The translations under genes and the position numbers were made by a program. Positions 17,035 through 27,500 of a stretch of DNA of 64,000 nt are shown here, one piece after another (the first letter of the stretch is position 1; every line of letters starts with the position of its first letter). The stretch spans positions 248,001 to 312,000 of the forward strand of contig JBMNIP010000001.1 of assembly GCA_050951005.1 (NCBI GenBank), given 5' to 3'. The notes under the pieces are model-generated. The model saw only the letters and a list, made by a program, of their open reading frames with translations. It was not told the origin of the DNA and made no database searches. This DNA is from UMGS1519 sp050951005 (GTDB lineage: Bacteria > Actinomycetota > Coriobacteriia > Coriobacteriales > Eggerthellaceae).

Positions 17035-18195
17035 CTATCCGTGAACTTTCAACAGCTCGGCGCGCAGCTCGCCCTCGATCCGCTGGATCTCGGCTTCCGC
17101 TTGCTGTCGCTTCTCACGGCCTTCCGCCTGCACCTGCAGCACTTCGTCGAAGGTCTTGATAAGCTCCTCGTTCGTATGCTTTAAAGTTTCGATGTCCACG
17201 ATGCCGCGCTCGGATTCGCGCGCGACGTCCACGGTGTTCTGATGCAGCAGATCCGCATTCTTGCGCAGCAGCTCATTCGTTGCCTCCGTCACAGCATTCT
17301 GCGCCTTCACGGCTTGTGTTGAATTCTCCATGCCCAACGCCAGGACCATCTGGCTCTTCCATAGTGGGATGGTGTTCACGATGGTGGACTGGATTTTCTC
17401 AATCATCATGGCTTCGCTGTTCTGCACCAAGCGGATCTGCGGCGCCGTCTGCATGGCGATGGTGCGCGTCAGCTGCAGGTCGGAGACCTTCTTCTCCAGA
17501 CGGTTGCATTTCGCCTCCAGATCCTGGACGGCCTGGGCATCTTCCGTCCGACCCGACGCAAGCGCTTTCGCCCGCAGGTCCGCCAATTCGCCTTCGCGAA
17601 TGGTTTTCAGCGCCTTCTTGCCGGCGAGGATGTACATGGAAAGCTCCTTGAAATACTGCAGGTTCAGGTCGTACAGCTTATCCAGCATAGCTGCATCCTT
17701 CATCAGTTTCTTCTGATGCGTCTGCAGCACCTTCACGGTCTTTTCGATGTTTCCCTCTACCTCGTCGTACTTCGCGCGCATGCCCTCCATCTTGTTGGCA
17801 CCGCGCTTGAAGAAGCCGCGCAGGCCCTTCTCGCCTTCCGCGTCGAAGCCGCGCAAATCCGTAACCACGCCGGCAAGCAGGTCGCCGACTTCGCCCAGAT
17901 CCTGTGTGCGCACGCTGGAAAGGGCCGTTTCCGAAAAATCCGCCATCTTCTTCTGTGCACCCGATCCGTATTGCAGGATGGCGTTCGTGCTGTGTACGTC
18001 AATGCGTTTCGAGAACTCGTCAACCTGTGCCAGCTCCTCTGGCGACAGCAGGCTCTCCTCGTCCGCCAGATCGGTCGCCTCGGCGGCCTGAGCCGCGAGC
18101 GCGTCATCTGCTTGCTGCGCGATGGCCGCAGTGGGATCCTCGGAATTTTCATCGGGTTCTTCAACGTCGAAGGTGAGTTTGATGTCCTCGCTCAT
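17035..18195 (-). CDS. TelA/KlaA toxic anion resistance family protein
   Basis: A 386-residue, largely helical and charged cytoplasmic protein of the TelA family. It has an acidic N-terminus (residues 1-45), then predicted long helices and coiled coil (for example MQTAPQIRLVQNSEAMMIEKIQS and the Glu/Gln-rich C-terminus). Relatives are linked to tellurite and other envelope stress resistance, but no biochemical activity is established. Its ATG overlaps the stop of the upstream XpaC-like gene (ATGA), so the two are co-translated, an arrangement also common elsewhere for these two families. Confidence 0.85.
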   Translation of the reverse strand: MSEDIKLTFDVEEPDENSEDPTAAIAQQADDALAAQAAEATDLADEESLLSPEELAQVDEFSKRIDVHSTNAILQYGSGAQKKMADFSETALSSVRTQDLGEVGDLLAGVVTDLRGFDAEGEKGLRGFFKRGANKMEGMRAKYDEVEGNIEKTVKVLQTHQKKLMKDAAMLDKLYDLNLQYFKELSMYILAGKKALKTIREGELADLRAKALASGRTEDAQAVQDLEAKCNRLEKKVSDLQLTRTIAMQTAPQIRLVQNSEAMMIEKIQSTIVNTIPLWKSQMVLALGMENSTQAVKAQNAVTEATNELLRKNADLLHQNTVDVARESERGIVDIETLKHTNEELIKTFDEVLQVQAEGREKRQQAEAEIQRIEGELRAELLKVHG

Positions 18196-19445
18196 TTGCT
18201 GCCTCCAGCTTTCTTGTCGAACGGGTCTTCGGTCAGGCCGTCTTGCGCCAACACGGCGTTCAGCACTGAGATATCGGTGGAAACATCCCAGGTCATTTCC
18301 TGGAACAGCGAATCATGCAGCTTTGCGAATGCGTGCACCAGCGTGTCCAGCGTGCTCTCGATTTCCCGGCGCGATGTTCCGATGCTGTCACTTTGGATGG
18401 GCTGCTCTGCCAGTTCTGCATATGCGTCCAGCAGTTTGACGGTGAGCGGCAGATAGTAGTCCACCAGCTGATCCAGATCTTCGATGACGTCGGGATCCTG
18501 TTCCGCGCGGTTGAAGATATTCTCCGCAACCACGTGGAGGGCCTGTGCTTTCTTCTTCGCATCGTCGGAGCCCAAGTCCGGGGTGCGCGCGTCTATTTGC
18601 CGCAGGAGCTCTCGGCCTTGGTTCAGGCGCGCCTGTTCTTCGGCTGTGAGCGGGCGCTCCTGCGCCCGTTTGCTTGCCGCCTGCTGACGAAGCTGCTCGC
18701 GGGCCTGCTTTCTCGCAGCCTCTTCGCGATAGCCTTGGTAATCCTTGTAGGCATTGTCCGTCAGGAACAGGATGTCCTCTTCGCTGTCTAGGTGCGCCTG
18801 TATGAACAGGTCCTTGCCTATCATCTTCTCGACGTCCTTCTCGACGTTCTTCTTGGGACGGCCGACCTTATGGGACAGGTTATCCAGCGGAATGGATTCC
18901 GACGTGCCGATGGCCTTGACGTAATTAGAGAAGCGGCTTGAGAGGCCGATGCGCGATCCGCCGACGATGGTGACGCCGACGCTTGCGCCCGCTAGCGCGA
19001 ACAGCGCGGCAGCGGGAATTCCCAGCAGATCCGTCGGGTCCACCAGCGCACCGATGAGCGCAATGAATGCGGTGGTGCCGAAAGCGAGGGAGAACACCGC
19101 CCCCAGCGTCGTCATTATGATGCCGCTGACTTTCATGCTATTCGTGTTTGCGAAACGCGAGGGTGCAATGCGGGCAAATTCGTTTTGCTGCTGGTCCTGC
19201 GCCAGGCGAGCGGCCTGCGCACGCTGGTATTCCTCGTACATCTTGCGTGATGTTTCGGCTGCTTGCGAGATGCCTTCGCCGATGCCCTTGGCGGCAAAGC
19301 TGACACCCTGCAATACCATGTCCTGAATCTTGCTGAAATCCTGATGCTCCAGGGCGTCCTGGACCGCATCGCCGATTTGATCGCCTATGTTCTTCGGCTT
19401 TGTCACGAGGCCTCCGTCGAGCGTCTTTTCCTTATAGTAGCCCAT
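18192..19445 (-). CDS. XpaC-like (5-bromo-4-chloroindolyl phosphate hydrolysis family) membrane protein
   Basis: A 417-residue protein with helical N-terminus (residues 1-100), two membrane segments at about 105-160 (IIMTTLGAVFSLAFGTTAFI and a following Ala/Gly-rich one), a cytosolic middle with charged coiled coil (KQAREQLRQQAASKRAQER) and a C-terminal helical domain. This matches the XpaC-like family. The family name reflects an old phenotype rather than a proven phosphatase, and I see no phosphatase motif. It is the first gene of a two-gene unit with the TelA-family protein; AGGAG lies just before the ATG. Confidence 0.75.
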   Translation of the reverse strand: MGYYKEKTLDGGLVTKPKNIGDQIGDAVQDALEHQDFSKIQDMVLQGVSFAAKGIGEGISQAAETSRKMYEEYQRAQAARLAQDQQQNEFARIAPSRFANTNSMKVSGIIMTTLGAVFSLAFGTTAFIALIGALVDPTDLLGIPAAALFALAGASVGVTIVGGSRIGLSSRFSNYVKAIGTSESIPLDNLSHKVGRPKKNVEKDVEKMIGKDLFIQAHLDSEEDILFLTDNAYKDYQGYREEAARKQAREQLRQQAASKRAQERPLTAEEQARLNQGRELLRQIDARTPDLGSDDAKKKAQALHVVAENIFNRAEQDPDVIEDLDQLVDYYLPLTVKLLDAYAELAEQPIQSDSIGTSRREIESTLDTLVHAFAKLHDSLFQEMTWDVSTDISVLNAVLAQDGLTEDPFDKKAGGSK

Positions 19446-19580
19446 CGCGCTCCTGATATGCGCATAGGACGTGCAACCAGGTCGATAGTCACGAAAACAG
19501 GATAAGAGCCGCCTTGCACCCGAGCTTCCCGATCGATGTGGCCGGATGGCAGCTGTCAGTCAGCGCGAATGTGATCTGCC

Positions 19581-20747
19581 TCAGCCCAACGGGTGCGGCG
19601 AATCCATGCCCACCATGATCGGCTCGGGGGCCAGCGTGATGCCGTAGGCGGCTTTCACCTGCGCCTGAACGCGCTTTGCCAAGGCAAGCACGTCGGCAGC
19701 GGAGGCGTTTCCGCGATTGGTCAGGGCAAGGACGTGCTTGGTGGAAAGCGTTGCGGGTGCGGTGGCATCGTCGTCGGGATCGCCCGTTGCAGCGGAGCCC
19801 TTCGGCAAGCCGCTGTGCTGGATAAGCCAGGCGGCTGAGGTCTTCACGGTGCCCTCGTCGGTGGGGTAGCGCGGTACGCCGTCAGGCAGCTGGCAAGCGT
19901 CTTCAGGTGCAAGTATCGGATTCGTGAAGAACGAGCCGGCAGACCAGGTGTCGTGATCGTCTTCGTCGGTAACCATGCCCTTCGAGCGGCGCAGGTCCAA
20001 TACCGTTTGCCGCACGGCTTGCGCCGATGCCGCCTCGCCGACTTCCACGCCCAGTCGCTTCGCCAGCTCGGCATATTGCACGGGCAGGGAATCGGCGGAT
20101 TTCTGCAGGCGGAAAGTGACGGCGGTTACAATCCAGCGTCCGGTGGGGGTGAACGGGTCGCCTTCGGCGATGCGCGCATCGCGGGTTGACCGCTTCAAGT
20201 CCGAATCGCGGTAGGCGGGATGGAAGTCCCGATAGGGGCGTTCTTCAATGGCTTCTGTGCGGCGGTCGTATACGCGGATGCAGGTGATGATCTCGTCCAT
20301 CTCATGTCCATAGGCACCGACATTTTGAATGGGCGCCGCGCCGACCGTGCCCGGAATGCCCGAAAGCGCCTCCATACCGGCATACCCGCGGTCGAGCGCA
20401 TAGGCAACCGCGTCGTCCCACACCATGCCCGCCGGTGCGGTGAACAGGATTTCTCCGTCCGTGCCGGTTTCGATGCGCAGCGGCTCCGTCCGGCCATCGC
20501 GCACGACGCGCCCGGCAAAGCCCTTATCGGCGCACAGGATGTTCGATCCGCCGCCGATGACCAACACGGGCATGCCCTGCTCATCGGATTCGCGGACAGC
20601 TTCGATCATCTGCGCTTCACTGTAGGCGGTAACCAGCTCACGTGCGGGACCGCCGATATGAAACGTGGTCAGTTGCGCAAGCGGCACGTCGTGCTCGACA
20701 GCTGCTTCACGGGGTTCCTGCGGGGAATTTGGTGGGGAGCCGGTCAT
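19581..20747 (-). CDS. murB: UDP-N-acetylenolpyruvoylglucosamine reductase
   Basis: A 388-residue MurB that reduces UDP-GlcNAc-enolpyruvate to UDP-MurNAc with NADPH and FAD in peptidoglycan precursor synthesis. FAD-binding motifs VLVIGGGSNILCAD and GIPGTVGAAPIQNVGAYG are clear. The catalytic serine is in SAGSFFTNP. Overall architecture and the long insert point to the type I (E. coli-like) form. The start at 20747 has AAGGAGG immediately upstream; longer in-frame extension upstream is not expected to be translated. It is divergent from moeA with about 105 bases between. Confidence 0.95.
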   Translation of the reverse strand: MTGSPPNSPQEPREAAVEHDVPLAQLTTFHIGGPARELVTAYSEAQMIEAVRESDEQGMPVLVIGGGSNILCADKGFAGRVVRDGRTEPLRIETGTDGEILFTAPAGMVWDDAVAYALDRGYAGMEALSGIPGTVGAAPIQNVGAYGHEMDEIITCIRVYDRRTEAIEERPYRDFHPAYRDSDLKRSTRDARIAEGDPFTPTGRWIVTAVTFRLQKSADSLPVQYAELAKRLGVEVGEAASAQAVRQTVLDLRRSKGMVTDEDDHDTWSAGSFFTNPILAPEDACQLPDGVPRYPTDEGTVKTSAAWLIQHSGLPKGSAATGDPDDDATAPATLSTKHVLALTNRGNASAADVLALAKRVQAQVKAAYGITLAPEPIMVGMDSPHPLG

Positions 20748-20852
20748 GGGTGCCTCCTTGTTTCCTTCTTGCTTGTATGGTAGCTGAACCGCGGTCTTCC
20801 GTTCGAATGTGTATCCTACTTGATAGAAATTCCAGGTTGGAAGGAAACAGAA

Positions 20853-22124
20853 ATGCGTGATCATTCTCATCATATCCAGATGACGCGGGACCAGGCAGTG
20901 GCAGCGATTCTCGGTGCCTGCGATTTCCATCCGTCCAAGGAGACGATCCCGATATCAAAGTCATATGGACGGGTGCTCGCCGCCGATGCAGTGGCCCAGC
21001 TGGATATGCCCAACTGCCTGACGTGTGCCATGGATTCGGTTGCGGTGCACTGGTCCGATTTCGAACATGGTATGCCGGACACCTCTGATTGGGAACGCGG
21101 TGTGCAGTGGCAATTTGCGAACACGGGCGTCGGCATGCCCGAGGGTTTCGATACCGCCATCGTAGTGGAACATGTGACCTTCAGCGAAGACGCCGCGAAA
21201 GTCTCCTTCGACGCGTTGCCTTCGAAGAAATATGCGGGCACGATCCCGGCGGGCGAGCGTATGCATGCCGGCGATGTGCTGGCGCCGGCGGGCACGCGGA
21301 TCGACCCTTTGGTCGCCGCCATCATTGCAAGCGGTAACAATGCCGATGTCCAGGTGTGGAAGAAGCCGCGGGTAGGCTTTCTTCCCACGGGCAATGAACT
21401 GGTACCGGTAGGCCGGGACGTACCGCGCGGCAAGAATATCGATAGCAACAGCCTGTTGATGCAAGGCAAGATCGAGAAATGGGGTGGCGAGGCGGTGCGT
21501 TACCCTATCGTGCCGGACACTCCGGACAAGATTCGGGCGGCCATTCGTCAGGCGGTGGACGAATGCGACATCGTGGTGTTGAATGCCGGCTCTTCCAAGG
21601 GTTCCGATGACTGGAACCTGGAGGTTGTAGAACAGATGGGGCAGGTGCTCTGCCACCAGACGAATCACGGCCCCGGGCATCACAGCTCGTTCTCGATCGT
21701 CGATGGCACGCCGATCGTGGGCATTTCAGGACCGCCAGGCGGGGCAGCGATAACGGTTGATTTCTATCTGAGACCGGTGATGAATGCGTTCTTAGGGCTG
21801 CCCACCGAACCGGAAACGGTAACGGCCCGTCTGATGGCCCCGTTTCCCGTTGGGCATGGTCCGAGCCACAAGGGCACGGCAGTCGTCCAGCCCGAGCATC
21901 TTCCCGGGGAGAAGCGTCCGAAGGAAGAGGGGCCCTTCTTCAGCATTCGCCAGATGCGACTGGAGTCGCAGCCGGATGGCGTAATGGGAGCGTACCCGCT
22001 CGCCGGATCGCATCCTAAGCCGATCGAAGCTGCGGGGGCGGATGCTTACTATCTGCTGGATACCACGCTAGGGGTTCCAGCACCCGAGCCGGGTACGCTT
22101 ATCCAGGTGGAGTTGCGCGGCTAG
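20853..22124 (+). CDS. moeA: MoeA-type molybdopterin molybdenumtransferase
   Basis: A 423-residue MoeA-family protein inserting molybdate into adenylylated molybdopterin for molybdenum cofactor synthesis. The domain order is N-terminal MoeA domain (residues 1-170), MoCF/MPT-binding domain (about 180-330: FLPTGNELVPVG, DIVVLNAGSSKGSDDW) and a C-terminal beta domain. The usual GG-S-GD loop reads NAGSSKGSDD, a variant whose effect is unknown. GGAAGG precedes ATG 20853. No other molybdenum cofactor gene is adjacent. Coriobacteria are rich in molybdoenzymes, which fits. It is convergent with gpmA, only 9 bases apart. Confidence 0.9.
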   Translation: MRDHSHHIQMTRDQAVAAILGACDFHPSKETIPISKSYGRVLAADAVAQLDMPNCLTCAMDSVAVHWSDFEHGMPDTSDWERGVQWQFANTGVGMPEGFDTAIVVEHVTFSEDAAKVSFDALPSKKYAGTIPAGERMHAGDVLAPAGTRIDPLVAAIIASGNNADVQVWKKPRVGFLPTGNELVPVGRDVPRGKNIDSNSLLMQGKIEKWGGEAVRYPIVPDTPDKIRAAIRQAVDECDIVVLNAGSSKGSDDWNLEVVEQMGQVLCHQTNHGPGHHSSFSIVDGTPIVGISGPPGGAAITVDFYLRPVMNAFLGLPTEPETVTARLMAPFPVGHGPSHKGTAVVQPEHLPGEKRPKEEGPFFSIRQMRLESQPDGVMGAYPLAGSHPKPIEAAGADAYYLLDTTLGVPAPEPGTLIQVELRG

Positions 22125-22133
22125 CCGACGGGC

Positions 22134-22895
22134 CTACTTCGCCTTGCCCTGGTTGGCTACCTTGTTGATCTTTGCGGCGATGACGTCGGGGTCGCCGACA
22201 TACTGCTTGTCGAGCACGTTGAAATCCTTGTCGAAGGTGTACACCAGCGGCACGCCGGTCGGCACGTTCACCCCGACGATCTCATCATCGGACAGCCCGT
22301 CGAACTGCTTGATCAGAGCGCGCAACGAATTCCCGTGGGCGGCTACGAGCACGCGCTTTCCCGCTTCGATCTGCGGTTTGATTTCCTGCTCGAAGTACGG
22401 CCAGGCGCGGGCGACTGTGTCTGCCAAGCACTCGTGCATAGGCAGCAGGTCGGGCTCGACGTCGCGGTATGCCGCCTGGGCATGCGGGTCGAATTCGCTG
22501 CCCGGTTCCAGCGCCGGCGGGCGGGTGGCATAGCTGCGGCGCCAGGTGAGAACCTGCTCCTCTCCGAATTTCTTGGCGGTGTCGGCTTTATTCAGACCCT
22601 GCAAGGCGCCGTAGTGGCGCTCGTTCAAGCGCCAGCTCTTCTTCACCGGAAGCCATTCGCGGTCCATCTCCGCAAGCACGATGTTGAGCGTGTGGATAGC
22701 GCGCTTGAGGTAGGAGGTATAGCACAGATCGAAATCGAACCCGGCTTCGCGCAGGCTCTTGCCGCCCTGGGCTGCTTCCTTGCGTCCGGTATCGGTCAGA
22801 TCGACATCGGCCCAGCCGGTGAACAGGTTCAGTTTGTTCCATTCGCTTTCGCCATGGCGAATCAACACGAGCGTGTACGTTTCGTTATCGCTCAT
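22134..22895 (-). CDS. gpmA: 2,3-bisphosphoglycerate-dependent phosphoglycerate mutase
   Basis: A 253-residue histidine phosphatase-superfamily glycolytic enzyme interconverting 3- and 2-phosphoglycerate. The phospho-accepting histidine is in LIRHGESEWN near residue 13; the second is in AAHGNSLRAL. LNERHYGALQG is the signature of the dPGM type. AAAGGAAG precedes the ATG. It stands alone and convergent to moeA. Confidence 0.97.
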   Translation of the reverse strand: MSDNETYTLVLIRHGESEWNKLNLFTGWADVDLTDTGRKEAAQGGKSLREAGFDFDLCYTSYLKRAIHTLNIVLAEMDREWLPVKKSWRLNERHYGALQGLNKADTAKKFGEEQVLTWRRSYATRPPALEPGSEFDPHAQAAYRDVEPDLLPMHECLADTVARAWPYFEQEIKPQIEAGKRVLVAAHGNSLRALIKQFDGLSDDEIVGVNVPTGVPLVYTFDKDFNVLDKQYVGDPDVIAAKINKVANQGKAK

Positions 22896-23046
22896 CGTGC
22901 TTCCTTTCTCGCGGTTCTCGGGCGCCCCTTGGCACAGTAGCTAAAAGGTTACCAGGTTTGCGCATGCGTTGCTGGGTTGGCGGTGCCGCCGCAGTGCCCG
23001 CAGGGGCAAATCGGCTGTTTCCCCGCAGGGCTGCTTTGTTATAGAC

Positions 23047-23064
23047 TCTTTCCATATGGAAAGA
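23047..23064. promoter_or_regulatory. 18-bp perfect palindrome
   Basis: TCTTTCCATATGGAAAGA at the presumed transcription start of the next gene, just after a TATAGA (23040-23045). It could be an operator or a 5' hairpin of the mRNA. Confidence 0.5.
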
Positions 23065-23119
23065 ACCCTCCCGGACGCGCATTCGAAGCGGTTTGGACGG
23101 GAGTTCGAGAGGAACATGC

Positions 23120-23725
23120 ATGGCAAACAAAAAGCAACGGAAGGCGCGCGAAAAACGGGTCCGCCAGGACCAGCAGGGCCGCCGTCGTTCCCCCGAGGAG
23201 CTTAGCGAGCGCGAGCTCATCAAAGCGAGCAAGAACAAGGAGCTCTACACGGATATCGGCGAGGACGGGTTGCCGATGACCAAAGCCCGCAACCGACTGA
23301 AGCGGGTGTTGAGCGGCTATACCATCTGGGGATTCATCTGCATCCCGATCGCCGCCTGCTGGTTCATCCTATCCTGCTTCGGTTACCAGGAAAACGCCTT
23401 CTTCTCCCTGCTGGGATACACGGACGGCACGGTCAACGGGTACAGCCAGACAATCCTGCTGCGCATCGAGGCGGTGATAGCGCTGCTCGGCCTGCTGGCG
23501 ATGTTCGTGAACTCGTTCACCTTCTCCTGGATGTTCGGTCAGGCGTCGGCCACCTGGTTCATGACGCTGGTCATCGTGCTTGCGGTCGTGTACGGGGGCT
23601 ATTTCGCCTTCTGCCTGATCGCGCTCGGCCTCGTGGAACCGATGTCGCTTATCAACCTGCTGTTCCTGCTGTTCGTGCTCTATTCGGCCTTCCGGGTTGC
23701 CCAAGAGCGTCCGAGCCTTGGGTGA
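23120..23725 (+). CDS. Small polytopic membrane protein, unknown function (copy A)
   Basis: A 201-residue protein not matched to a named family. The N-terminal about 60 residues are strongly basic and hydrophilic (NKKQRKAREKRVRQDQQGRR). Four hydrophobic segments follow (about 76-100, 120-140, 150-170 and 175-195). The start is fixed by GAGAGGA. Its neighbour at 23748 has the same plan, so the two look like a tandem duplication. An 18-bp perfect palindrome lies upstream. Confidence 0.8.
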   Translation: MANKKQRKAREKRVRQDQQGRRRSPEELSERELIKASKNKELYTDIGEDGLPMTKARNRLKRVLSGYTIWGFICIPIAACWFILSCFGYQENAFFSLLGYTDGTVNGYSQTILLRIEAVIALLGLLAMFVNSFTFSWMFGQASATWFMTLVIVLAVVYGGYFAFCLIALGLVEPMSLINLLFLLFVLYSAFRVAQERPSLG

Positions 23726-23747
23726 TTTCAGTCTCCGGTGAGCGCAC

Positions 23748-24380
23748 ATGTCGAAGAACAGCAAGAAAGCGCGTGCCCGTAAGGCGCGCGAGAAACGGGC
23801 GAACGAAGAAGAGCGCCTGCGCACCGGCGACACCACGGCGAACCGACGGGCGGTGCAGGAAGCCGCCGCGCGCTCGAAGCGCCGCGGCAGGGCATCCAAC
23901 GCCTACGCGGGTGTGGCCGGCAACGGTGCGGCGACGGTCGGCCAAATGCGGCTCTACTCGCTGATGAACCTGTTCAGCGTGGTCGGTGCTTTGACGCTGA
24001 TCGCCGCTATCGGGCTGGCATTCTGCTCTCTGTCCGACGACTGGTCGGCAGCGGTGCTCACCTTCTTGGGATACGGCGGCATCGACAGCGACTTGGGAAG
24101 CCCGGGAACGCTTGCCATGGCCGAATCGGCCTTCGCGCTCGTATTGAGCATCTTCTATCTGCTGTGCGCGAGCCAGGGCAAAGCCTGGCTGCGGGGGCAG
24201 GCAACCTTCCGCCGTTTCATCACCATTGCGGAGATTGCGGGCGGCCTTGCCATCTGCTGGATGGTTACCTGCTTCTTCCTGGCGCATCTGATCGAGCCGA
24301 TCTCGAGCATCTCCGTGGTGCTTTTCCTCGTGATGATGTCGGTTATCATGCGCCTGCATCGCGAACGGCCCCACGAGTAG
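23748..24380 (+). CDS. Small polytopic membrane protein, unknown function (copy B)
   Basis: A 210-residue protein resembling its upstream neighbour: a basic, Arg/Lys-rich N-terminus (KNSKKARARKAREKRANEEE), then four hydrophobic segments. Both share a LGY-G(T/I)D motif after the first helix (LLGYTDGT and FLGYGGID) and end in a helix followed by R-ERP. It starts 22 bases after copy A and is surely co-transcribed. Function is unknown. Confidence 0.8.
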   Translation: MSKNSKKARARKAREKRANEEERLRTGDTTANRRAVQEAAARSKRRGRASNAYAGVAGNGAATVGQMRLYSLMNLFSVVGALTLIAAIGLAFCSLSDDWSAAVLTFLGYGGIDSDLGSPGTLAMAESAFALVLSIFYLLCASQGKAWLRGQATFRRFITIAEIAGGLAICWMVTCFFLAHLIEPISSISVVLFLVMMSVIMRLHRERPHE

Positions 24381-24578
24381 GCCTGCTGGTAGCGCCGAGG
24401 CGGTTTTCCTCGACATACTTGCGCGGGTTATCTGGGCACATCGATTCTCCCATGCGCTTCTGAAGCGCGGGTGAAACATTCTGGTCTTGCGACGCTCCGT
24501 ACGGAAATACCGTATTATGAACGGATGGGGCCCGAGCCCCTCAGCCGAAAGAAGCAAAGCGAAAGGCGGCGCTCGCAT
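24381..24578. promoter_or_regulatory. purL upstream region
   Basis: A -10 TATTAT at 24513-24518 is followed by a short hairpin GGGGC-CCGA-GCCCC (24527-24540) at the start of the expected transcript. No purine riboswitch was recognised. Confidence 0.4.
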
Positions 24579-27500
24579 ATGGTGTATCGCGTATACGTTG
24601 AGAAGAAGCCCGGTTTCGACGTAGAGGCACAACAGCTTGAAAACGAGCTGCGCGGCATTCTGGGAATCAAGGGGCTGTCCTCCGTTCGCCTTCTCAACCG
24701 CTACGATGTCGAGGGCATCGATAAGGGCCTGTTCGATACCTGCGTGCCGACCGTGTTCAGCGAGCCGCAGACCGATGTCGTTTCCTATGAAGCGCCCGAA
24801 GGGCAGGTCGTCTTCGCGGTGGAGTACCTTCCCGGTCAGTTCGACCAACGAGCGGAGTCTGCCGGCGAGTGCATCCAGCTTATCAGCCAGGGCGATCGCC
24901 CTGCCGTGCGCAGCGCGAAGGTCTATGTGCTCGGCGGCGACTTGTCCGACGACGATATCGCTGCCATCAAGCATCACCTGATCAACCCCGTAGAGGCCCG
25001 CGAGGCATCCCTTGCGGAGCGCGAGACGCTGAAGATGGTCTTCCAGTCGCCCGCAAACGTCGAGCGTCTGGAGGGATTCAACAATCTGGATGCCGACGGG
25101 CTGGCGCGCTTCATCGAAGAGCGCGGGCTGGCCATGGACTTCGATGACATCAAGTTCTGCCAGGATTATTTCAAGGGCGAAGGCCGCGTACCCACTATCA
25201 CCGAAATCAAGATGATCGACACCTACTGGTCCGACCATTGCCGCCATACCACCTTCGGCACGCGGCTCGATCACATCGACATCGACGATGCGGTGGTCAA
25301 AGAAGCGTTCGACCGCTATCTGGAATTACGCCATAAGCTGGGACGCGACGAGAAACCCGTGTGCCTGATGGATATGGGCACCATCGCCGCGAAGTACCTG
25401 AAATCCGAGGGCATCCTGAAGAACCTCGACGAGAGCGAGGAGATCAACGCCTGTACCGTCAAGGTGAAGTGCGACGTGAACGGCGAAGAACAGGATTGGC
25501 TGTTCCTGTTCAAGAACGAGACCCATAACCACCCGACCGAGATCGAGCCGTTCGGCGGTGCGGCCACCTGCATCGGCGGCTGCATCCGCGATCCGCTGTC
25601 GGGCCGCAGCTACGTGTATCAGGCCATGCGCGTGACCGGCGCGGGCAATCCGCTGACGCCGGTGAGCGAGACCATTACCGGCAAGCTGCCGCAGCGCAAG
25701 CTCGTCATCGATGCGGCGAACGGGTATTCCAGCTATGGCAACCAGATCGGCTTGGCCACCGGCCAAGTGGACGAGCTCTACCATCCTGGATATGTGGCCA
25801 AGCGCATGGAGATCGGCGCGGTGGTCGGAGCGACGCCCGCCGACCACGTGCGTCGCGAAACGCCCGCGCCAGACGACCGGGTGATTCTGCTCGGTGGCCG
25901 GACGGGCCGTGACGGCATCGGCGGGGCGACCGGTTCCAGCAAAGCGCACAACCTGGAGAGCCTGGAATCCTGCGGAGCCGAGGTGCAGAAGGGCAATGCC
26001 CCGGTAGAGCGGAAGATCCAGCGCCTGTTCCGCAACGGCGACGCTTGCCGCATGATCAAACGCTGCAATGACTTCGGCGCCGGTGGCGTGTCGGTGGCTA
26101 TCGGCGAGTTGGCAGACAGCCTCTATATCGACTTGGACAAGGTGCCCACGAAGTACGAGGGCCTGGACGGAACCGAACTTGCCATCTCGGAAAGCCAAGA
26201 GCGCATGGCAGTGGATGTTGCCGCTGCCGACGTCGACCGCTTCATCGAACTCGCGCATCGGGAAAACCTCGAAGCCACCGAAGTGGCCCGCGTCACGGAT
26301 ACCGGACGGGTGCAGGCGGTATGGCGCGGCGACATGGTCATCGATGTCAGTCGGGAATTCCTTGCCAGCAACGGCGCTCCGAAGACGGCGGATGTGCATG
26401 TGCTTGCGGGAGGATCCTATGAGCCCGCGTGGCCGGGGGAAACGCTCGCAGAGAAGATGACCGCGCTTGTGGGCGATTTGAATGTCTGCTCGAAGAAGGG
26501 CCTTTCCGAACGCTTCGATTCCACCATCGGGGCCGGAACGGTTCTCATGCCCTTCGGCGGCAAGTACCAACTGACGCCGAGCATGGCGATGGCAGCGAAG
26601 CTCCCGGTCGACGGCGAGACGACCACCTGCAGCGGGATGGCGTGGGGTTTCAATCCTTATCTCTCCTCCGCCAACCAGTACCAGGGAGCCTACCTGGCCG
26701 TGGTCGAAAGCCTGTCACGCCTGGTCGCCGCCGGCTTCAAACGAGAGGATGCCTACCTTTCGTTCCAGGAGTACTTCGAGCGGCTTGGCCATACCCCCGA
26801 ACGTTGGGGCCAGCCCATGGCGTCCCTGCTGGGTGCGCTCGATGCCCAGATCGACCTCGGTGTCGGCGCCATCGGCGGCAAAGACAGCATGTCGGGCAGC
26901 TTCGAGGATCTCGACGTGCCGCCGACGCTTGTGAGCTTCGCCGTGGCGGTGGGTCCGGTCGACCGCGTGACGAGCCCCGAGTTCAAACGCGCTGGCAACC
27001 GCGTCGTGCTTATCAAGCCGGTTACTGCCGATGGACCGCTGCCGCAAGCGGCAGGGCTGCGGGCGGCCATGAGCCAGGTGCAGAAGCTTGTGGGGTCGCA
27101 TGAGGCGCTGGCGGTTTCCACGCCGGGCTACGGAGGCTTGGCCGAATGCCTGTTCAAGATGTGCGTGGGCAACCGCATCGGCCTGGCGGTCGACCCGACC
27201 TTTGACGAGGATCTGTTCTCGTTGCACTATGGCTGCTTCGTGGTGGAGCTTGCCGAAGGTGCGCAGGCGAATGCCGGCGAAGGGTACGAGGTCATCGCGC
27301 TTGGCCGTACCATCACCGATTACCGCTTCTTGGCACAGGGCGAGGATCTGGATCTGACGGTATTGCAGGAAGTTTGGGAAAACGGGCTCGCGGCCGTCAT
27401 GCCGTATCGGGCTGCGGGCCCCACGGTCGAGCGTCTCGAGCACCATGTGGATGCCCCGCTCATCAGCGCCACCGACCACCTGGTACGTCCTCATGTCGTT

